DNA of 64,000 nucleotides from Sedimentitalea arenosa (lineage in GTDB: Bacteria > Pseudomonadota > Alphaproteobacteria > Rhodobacterales > Rhodobacteraceae): positions 62,001 through 126,000 of the forward strand of contig NZ_JAELVR010000003.1 of the NCBI RefSeq assembly GCF_016428585.1, read 5' to 3'. The notes below the pieces were generated by a model. The model worked only from the letters and a program-made list of their open reading frames with translations, ran no database searches and was not told the DNA's origin. This document shows positions 59,153 through 64,000 of the stretch, piece by piece (position 1 is the first letter of the stretch; the number at the start of each line of letters is the position of its first letter). The position numbers were made by a program, and so were the translations under genes.

Positions 59153-59971
59153 TCAAGCCCGCGGCGCTGCAAGGCGGGAGACGATCTCGATCGGGGCGAT
59201 CGTGCCAGCGCGCACCGCCGCCGCCATGTTGGCGATCTTGGTGCCGGACTCTGGCCCCATCACCAGGTGCAGGCCCAGCGGCTGGGCGCTCGCACCTGCG
59301 GGCGGCGGGCGCAGCAGGTCCGAGCGATCGGTTTCGGACAGGATCGCGAAGCCGGCGGCGGTGAGCGCGGCGCGATAGGCGCGCGGTTCGGCCAGCGCGC
59401 TCTGCGCGGCGCTGCTGGCCCAGGGCACCGGGTAACCGGGCGCGGCGGAATGGGAGCGGGCCATGACGTCGTAGAGGACGAACCGGCCGCCCGGCTTCAA
59501 CACCCGCGCGACCGAGCGCATCAGTGCCGGCTTGTCGGCGATGTTCATGCCGACATGGATCATGTAGGCGGCGTCGAAGCTGTCATCCGCAAAGGGCAGG
59601 TGAAGAACGTCGCCCTGTAGCACCTGCACCCGGTCCAGCAGCAGCGCGAGGCCGGTCAGCGCCTGCGCCGCCGCGACGAAGTCGGGGGTGAGGTCGATCC
59701 CGGTGACCCGCGCGCCGGTGGTGCGGGCGATGAACCGCGCCGGTCCGCCGAGCCCACAGCCGAGGTCGAGTACGCGGCTGGTAGCGGTGACCGCGAGGCC
59801 GGGCAGCAGGGCCTGCGTGGCGGCGCGTCCGCCGATGTGGAATTCGTCAAACAGCGCCAGCGTATCGATGTCGAGCGGTGGCGTTGCCCCATGCGCGGCG
59901 AGGGCAGCCTCTATCCGGGCCATCAACCCGTCGCCGCGATAATGCTCTGCGATGCCGGAAGGGTCCGACAT
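59153..59971 (-). CDS. Class I SAM-dependent methyltransferase
   Basis: The 272-residue protein has the motif I SAM loop SRVLDLGCGLGGPARFIA near residue 66, motif II/III pieces VQVLQGDVLHLPFADDSFD, and VLKPGGRFVLYDV. It looks like small-molecule methylases of the UbiE/tocopherol type (HVGMNIADKPALM); substrate unknown. No clear operon partner. Confidence 0.85.
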   Translation of the reverse strand: MSDPSGIAEHYRGDGLMARIEAALAAHGATPPLDIDTLALFDEFHIGGRAATQALLPGLAVTATSRVLDLGCGLGGPARFIARTTGARVTGIDLTPDFVAAAQALTGLALLLDRVQVLQGDVLHLPFADDSFDAAYMIHVGMNIADKPALMRSVARVLKPGGRFVLYDVMARSHSAAPGYPVPWASSAAQSALAEPRAYRAALTAAGFAILSETDRSDLLRPPPAGASAQPLGLHLVMGPESGTKIANMAAAVRAGTIAPIEIVSRLAAPRA

Positions 59972-60027
59972 GACACCGTCCTTTCGTGGATGGGGTCAGT
60001 CTAGCACGAAGTGGCGGTTCGCGGAAA

Positions 60028-61029
60028 TCAGCCGGGGCTGCGGCCGATCAGCCCGGTCAGCGCCCGTTTGACGATGCCGCGCACCGAGGGGCGGCGGTCG
60101 CGCGTGAAGGGCAGGGGGCGGCAGACCTCCATCGCGGCGACGCCGACGCGGGCCGAGAGGGCGCCGTTGACCAGCCCCTCGCCGAAGCGGCGCGAGAGTT
60201 TCGACAGGATCGAACCGCCCAGCACTGGTTCGAGCAGGTCGTCGCCCACGGCGACGGCGCCGGTGGCGACCAGATGCGTAAAGACCGCGCGCGTGAGCCG
60301 CCAACTGCCGATCAGGCCCGAGCGGCCGCCATAGACCTCGGCCACCCGCCGGATCATCCGGAGATTCGCGGTGAGTGCCGCGGCGACATCGGCCAGGACC
60401 AGCGGCACCAGCGCGGTCACGGTGGCGACCTGCCGCGCGGCGGCCTCGACCTCGCGCGAGGCGGCGGCGTCGAGCGGTGCGAGAATGTCGTCTTCGGCCA
60501 GTTCCAGCAGGGCTGCGGCGTCGAACTGGTCACCGGCGCGCTCGCGGAAGCGGTCGCGGCCCCAGCGCGTGTCCTCGCGCCCGGCATAGAAGGCGAGCAG
60601 CTTGTCGGTCACGGCCCTGGCCTGGGCCAGGTCCTGGCTGGCCAGCGCCGCATCGGCGGCGCGGTGCAGGCTGTCGATGCGCCCGAGCCGGGAGATCGCC
60701 GCCATCTCGCGCAGGGCGATCAGCAGCAGCACCAGCAGCAGCGCCGCGATCAGCCCGGTGACCGTCCAGCCGAGCACCGGGGCGCGGGCCACCAGCCCGG
60801 TGGCGAAATCCCAGGCCGCGACCGACATCATCGCGCCGATCACCGCGCTGGCGAGACCCCAGAACCAGCGCGCCAGCCGCGAGGGGCGGCGGGCGGCGAC
60901 GCGGGCGGCGATCTGCATCGCCTGCCCGCTGGGGGGCGGGCCGTGCGGGTCGGGCACCGGGGGCGCGTCGGCGACCGAGACCGGGGTTTCGCTGTCTTCG
61001 AGATCGATCAGGACCGGGCCCTGGGTCAT
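60028..61029 (-). CDS. TIGR01620/YcjF-type membrane protein (DUF697)
   Basis: The 333-residue protein has two membrane helices at about residues 60-100 (LARWFWGLASAVIGAMMSVA, VTGLIAALLLVLLLIALREM) and a DUF697-type C-terminal part (LVATGAVAVGDDLLEPVLGG, GALSARVGVAAMEVCRPLPF). It forms the conserved string ycjX-GNAT-ycjF. Function unknown, linked to phage shock in enterobacteria. The ATG at 61029 overlaps the GNAT stop (ATGA). Confidence 0.88.
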   Translation of the reverse strand: MTQGPVLIDLEDSETPVSVADAPPVPDPHGPPPSGQAMQIAARVAARRPSRLARWFWGLASAVIGAMMSVAAWDFATGLVARAPVLGWTVTGLIAALLLVLLLIALREMAAISRLGRIDSLHRAADAALASQDLAQARAVTDKLLAFYAGREDTRWGRDRFRERAGDQFDAAALLELAEDDILAPLDAAASREVEAAARQVATVTALVPLVLADVAAALTANLRMIRRVAEVYGGRSGLIGSWRLTRAVFTHLVATGAVAVGDDLLEPVLGGSILSKLSRRFGEGLVNGALSARVGVAAMEVCRPLPFTRDRRPSVRGIVKRALTGLIGRSPG

Positions 61030-61460
61030 GCGGCGGCCTCCCTCGTCCACACATAGTGGATGTTCTGCGCGGACTCGGCGCAGGTTTCGGGCGCGATGGG
61101 GCGAAACCCCGCGCGGGTATAGAGCCTGCGGGCGCGCAGGTTGCCGGTCAGACTGCGCAGGTGCAGCCGGTCGGCGTGGCGCTTGGTGGCCTCGAGCAGC
61201 ATCCGCCCGAGTCCCCGGCCTTGCGCGTGCGGCGCGAGGTAGAGCGCGCAGATCTCGGCTCCGTCGCGCGCGACGAAGCCCTGCACCCGACCATCCGCTT
61301 CGGCCACCGTGACCCAGCCCCGGTCGATCATCGTGCCGCAGAAGGCGATGGTTTCCGCCGTCGAATGCTGCGCCGCCTGGGCAGGCGGCAGGCCCTGGCG
61401 CAGGATCGTTCCGGTGGCCCCGGCATCGGTGGGGCGGGCGGCGCGCAAGGTCACTGTCAC
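61026..61460 (-). CDS. GNAT-family N-acetyltransferase
   Basis: The 144-residue protein has the acetyl-CoA loop LAPHAQGRGLGRMLLEATKR near residue 76 (Q-x-x-G-x-G/A) and AGFRPIAPE near the end. Substrate unknown. It overlaps ycjX and the TIGR01620 gene by four bases each, so it is co-translated with them. Confidence 0.9.
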   Translation of the reverse strand: MTVTLRAARPTDAGATGTILRQGLPPAQAAQHSTAETIAFCGTMIDRGWVTVAEADGRVQGFVARDGAEICALYLAPHAQGRGLGRMLLEATKRHADRLHLRSLTGNLRARRLYTRAGFRPIAPETCAESAQNIHYVWTREAAA

Positions 61461-62872
61461 AGCCGGTCTCCGAACAGGAACTGGGCGGCGCGATCCAGCC
61501 GGATATGCGGCGGCCCGTCGCCCGGTTTCAGGGTTAGCGGTGCGGGGGCGAAGGACATGATCCGGTAGTCCTCGCCAAGCCAGCTGTCGGCGCCCTCGCG
61601 CGCCGGGCCGAGCAGATGGGCGGGGTCTTCGGGCAGTTCTCCCGGGTAGAAGGCGGCGGCCTTGCCGCTGTCCAGCAATGTGCCGCGCACGCAGTCGAGC
61701 TTGCGGCCCTCGTGCTCGCGGGTTTCCTCGGTGGTGGCGCGCAGGGCGGCGATCGACAGCGCCGAAGTCTCGGCCCCGGCAAAGCGTGCCCGGTCGCGGG
61801 CGTCCCGCGTCAGAGCCTCCATGATCGCGGTCAGGCGGGCGTGCTGGCTGTGGTGCAGATGGTCTGCCTTGGTGGCGGCGAACAGGATCTTCTCGACCCG
61901 CTTGCCCAGAAGCAGTTTCGTCAGGAACGCATTGGTACCGGGGCGAAACGCGCCGAGGATATCGGTCATTGCGCCGCGCATGTCCTGCACCGCGCGCGGC
62001 CCCTTGTGGATGGCCCCCAACGCGTCGACCAGAACCACCTGCCGGTCGATGCGGGCGAAATGGTCGCGGAAGAACGGTTTGACCACCTGCGCCTTGTAGG
62101 CGTCATAGCGCCGTTCCATTTCGCGCCAGAGGCTGCGGCGCGGGGCGTTCGGCTGTTCGGGCAAGGGGGCGAAGGTCAGGACCGGAGAACCGGCGAGGTC
62201 GCCCGGCAGGAAGAAGCGCCCGGGTGTGCAGTCATAGAAACCCGCGTCGCGCGCTGCCGTCAGGTAGGCCGTGAAGCTGCGCGCGAGGGCTTGCGCAACC
62301 GATTCCTCGAGCGGTGCGGTCGCGTCGGTGCCGGTGGACAGCGCGCGAAAGGCGGCGGCCTCGTCGCGGGGGGCGATGCGATCGAGCGTCTCGGCGCTCC
62401 AGCGGGCGTAGGACTTGTCCAGCAGCGCGAGATCGAGCAGCCATTCGCCGGGGTAGTCCACGATGTCGAGATGGATGGTGCGCGGCCCCTGCAGTCCGGC
62501 CAGCAGGCCGGAGGACCGCACCCGGAGCGACAGGCGCAATTCGCTGATCGCGCGGGTGCTGTCGGGCCAGCGCGGCTGTCGCGCGGTCAGGTCGGCGAGG
62601 TGGCTTTCGAAATCGAAGCGCGGCACGGTGTCGTCGGGTTGTGGCTGCAGGAACGCGCTCTGGATGCGGCCTTCCTGCGCCGCGACGAGGCCCGGCATCC
62701 GCCCGCGATCCATCAGGTTGGCCACCAGCGAGGTGATGAACACCGTCTTGCCCGAGCGCGCCAGACCGGTCACGCCCAGCCGGATCACCGGTTCGAACAG
62801 CGACTCCGAGATCGTGTCGCCCACGGATTCGATGCCGCGCACCAGCCCGTCTGCAATACTGGAAATGACCAA
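61457..62872 (-). CDS. YcjX-family P-loop protein (DUF463), TTG start
   Basis: The 471-residue protein has an N-terminal P-loop [20 protein letters not shown] near residue 30, then [33 protein letters not shown] (DxxG-type) and [13 protein letters not shown] near 350, which match YcjX GTPase-like proteins. The best start is a TTG at 62872: it gives [19 protein letters not shown], which matches the usual N terminus, and AGGA lies nine bases upstream. No ATG is available between that point and the P-loop except further in. Confidence 0.88.
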   Translation of the reverse strand: MVISSIADGLVRGIESVGDTISESLFEPVIRLGVTGLARSGKTVFITSLVANLMDRGRMPGLVAAQEGRIQSAFLQPQPDDTVPRFDFESHLADLTARQPRWPDSTRAISELRLSLRVRSSGLLAGLQGPRTIHLDIVDYPGEWLLDLALLDKSYARWSAETLDRIAPRDEAAAFRALSTGTDATAPLEESVAQALARSFTAYLTAARDAGFYDCTPGRFFLPGDLAGSPVLTFAPLPEQPNAPRRSLWREMERRYDAYKAQVVKPFFRDHFARIDRQVVLVDALGAIHKGPRAVQDMRGAMTDILGAFRPGTNAFLTKLLLGKRVEKILFAATKADHLHHSQHARLTAIMEALTRDARDRARFAGAETSALSIAALRATTEETREHEGRKLDCVRGTLLDSGKAAAFYPGELPEDPAHLLGPAREGADSWLGEDYRIMSFAPAPLTLKPGDGPPHIRLDRAAQFLFGDRL

Positions 62873-62968
62873 ACCGCGTCCTGCCCCGTTCGTTTCGGCC
62901 AAGATAGGCGTCTGCGCCGCGTGATACCAGACTTGCCGTTTGCGCGGGCGCACGGTAGCAGCGCGGCC

Positions 62969-63736
62969 ATGCCGCGATACGCTTTGAAAGTCGAATACCT
63001 GGGCGCGCCCTTTGCCGGCTGGCAGCGGCAGGCCGAGCAGCCCAGCGTACAGGGGGCGATCGAGGCGGCGCTGGCGCGTCTCGAGCCCCGCGCGCATACC
63101 ATCGCCGCCGCCGGACGCACCGATGCGGGGGTGCATGCGCTGGGGCAGGTGGCCCATTGCGACATGGAGCGCGACTGGGAGCCGTTTCGCCTGTCCGAGG
63201 CGCTGAACCATCACCTGAAGCCCGACCCGGTGGCGATCGTCGCCTGCGCGCGCGTCGCCGAGGACTGGCACGCGCGGTTCTCGGCGGTCGAGCGGCAATA
63301 CCTGTTCCGCATCCTGATGCGCCGCGCGCCCGCGACGCACGAGTCCGGGCGGGTCTGGCAGGTGCGTCACGATCTGGATGTCACGGCGATGCAGGCCGGC
63401 GCCGACCGGCTGATCGGCAACCATGATTTCACCACCTTCCGCAGCACGATGTGCCAGGCCGCGAGCCCGGTGAAGACGCTCGACGCGCTGCGGGTCGAGG
63501 CGGTCGACGGCTTCTCCGGTCCCGAAATCCGGTTTCACGTGCGGGCGCGTTCGTTCCTGCACAACCAGGTGCGCAGCTTCGTCGGAACGCTGGAACGGGT
63601 TGGAGCCCACGCGTGGACGCCGGAGGACGTGAGTGCCGCGCTGGCGGCGCGCGACCGGGCCGCCTGTGGGCCCGTCTGCCCGCCGCAGGGGCTGTACCTT
63701 GCCCGTGTCGGCTATCCGTCGGACCCCTTTGCCTGA
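62969..63736 (+). CDS. truA: tRNA pseudouridine(38-40) synthase TruA
   Basis: The 255-residue enzyme modifies uridines 38-40 of tRNA. It has [13 protein letters not shown], the catalytic [17 protein letters not shown] (Asp near residue 51), [15 protein letters not shown] and [19 protein letters not shown]. The ATG at 62969 is 96 bases from ycjX, which diverges; the open frame further upstream is a shadow. A weak hairpin (AACAATCCGG / CCGG-T-ATTGTT, 63760-63789) follows and may be its terminator. Confidence 0.96.
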   Translation: MPRYALKVEYLGAPFAGWQRQAEQPSVQGAIEAALARLEPRAHTIAAAGRTDAGVHALGQVAHCDMERDWEPFRLSEALNHHLKPDPVAIVACARVAEDWHARFSAVERQYLFRILMRRAPATHESGRVWQVRHDLDVTAMQAGADRLIGNHDFTTFRSTMCQAASPVKTLDALRVEAVDGFSGPEIRFHVRARSFLHNQVRSFVGTLERVGAHAWTPEDVSAALAARDRAACGPVCPPQGLYLARVGYPSDPFA

Positions 63737-63870
63737 GCGCCCGTTTGATGCGGGCAGGAAACAATCCGGACCTTGCGCCCGGTATTGTTGAGGCGCTCGA
63801 CACGTTGAGGCTGTCTTGCCACACCATGATGCCCGCCGGGGGCGTTCGTCGTGGACAGAACGGGAAATCC

Positions 63871-63885
63871 TTAATAGGGCGTTAA
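63871..63885 (+). promoter_or_regulatory. CtrA binding box
   Basis: TTAA-TAGGGCG-TTAA matches the full CtrA consensus TTAA-N7-TTAA exactly, 86 bases before the last partial gene of the window. Confidence 0.7.
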
Positions 63886-63970
63886 TGGACTGCGTCCGTT
63901 TGTATGAGTTCAGACTTTCCCCGAAGGACGTTCAGTCGGGAACGGGGAAACTGTCGAAAAAGGGAATGAC

Positions 63971-64000
63971 ATGATCAGAAATACCATTGCAATCGCCGCG
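63971..64000 (+). CDS. Start of a gene cut by the right edge
   Basis: An ATG with an AAGGGA ribosome site opens a frame (MIRNTIAIAA...) of ten codons before the window ends. The run of small hydrophobic residues after a positive charge hints at a signal peptide or membrane segment. It lies behind the CtrA box, so it may be a CtrA-controlled gene. No family can be named. Confidence 0.5.
   Translation, partial: MIRNTIAIAA

Overview
The window is a GC-rich (about 65 percent) chromosomal stretch of an alphaproteobacterium, most likely a Rhodobacteraceae / Roseobacter-group member that can make bacteriochlorophyll. The evidence is a bchE-bchJ pair with a PpsR/CrtJ-type and an FnrL-type operator, an aerobic-type cobalamin operon, Rhodobacterales-type small proteins (DUF1150, DUF1467, DUF465), TTAA-N7-TTAA CtrA boxes, a CIRCE-controlled groESL, and a Rhodobacteraceae style of tight ATGA-overlapping gene strings. 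No tRNA, rRNA, CRISPR array, integrase or transposase was seen.

Layout. 1-12.8 kb: cobalamin biosynthesis on the minus strand, headed by a B12 riboswitch: DUF1636 - cobW - cobN - cobG - cobH - cobI - cobJ - (cobK on the opposite strand) - cobL - cobE - cobM - cobB - cobA (cut by the left edge). 12.8-17.1 kb: a DUF2955/HlyD export pair, a manganese pyrophosphatase and a DUF2161 nuclease-fold protein. 17.3-17.9 kb: a decayed, exported VPLPA-CTERM-like gene. 17.9-20.1 kb: groES-groEL with CIRCE and a terminator. 20.2-30.5 kb: DMT transporter, exported esterase, PhnM-like amidohydrolase, purEK, DUF465, Hsp20-DUF1150, PhzF-GT10 glycosyltransferase, a fused ATP sulfurylase/APS kinase and thioredoxin reductase. 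30.7-40.6 kb: Lrp regulator, Hint protein, pgeF-midA-lgt string, ubiK, YbjN, proC-csaA, tdk, an HTH-like protein, a KAS III enzyme and an orphan BrnA antitoxin. 40.6-41.6 kb: a small accessory islet (mini ParB protein plus an AT-rich NDT/TIR-like gene) placed directly behind carB. 41.6-49.7 kb: carB, bchE-bchJ and aspS, the last carrying a 219-bp AT-rich in-frame insertion. 49.8-64 kb: exported DUF1800/DUF1501 pair, a stand-alone response regulator with a coupled 40-residue membrane peptide, methylmalonyl-CoA epimerase, DUF1467, DMT transporter, ileS, VIT transporter, a methyltransferase, a TIGR01620-GNAT-ycjX string, truA, and the first codons of a gene behind a CtrA box.

Functional links. 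BchE is a B12-dependent radical SAM cyclase, so the riboswitch-controlled cobalamin operon supplies its cofactor. The most unusual items are the in-frame insertion in aspS, the carB-linked accessory islet, cobK lying antisense inside the cob operon with overlaps at both ends, and the overlapping FnrL/PpsR operator before bchE. All family assignments come from reading motifs; no database search was possible.
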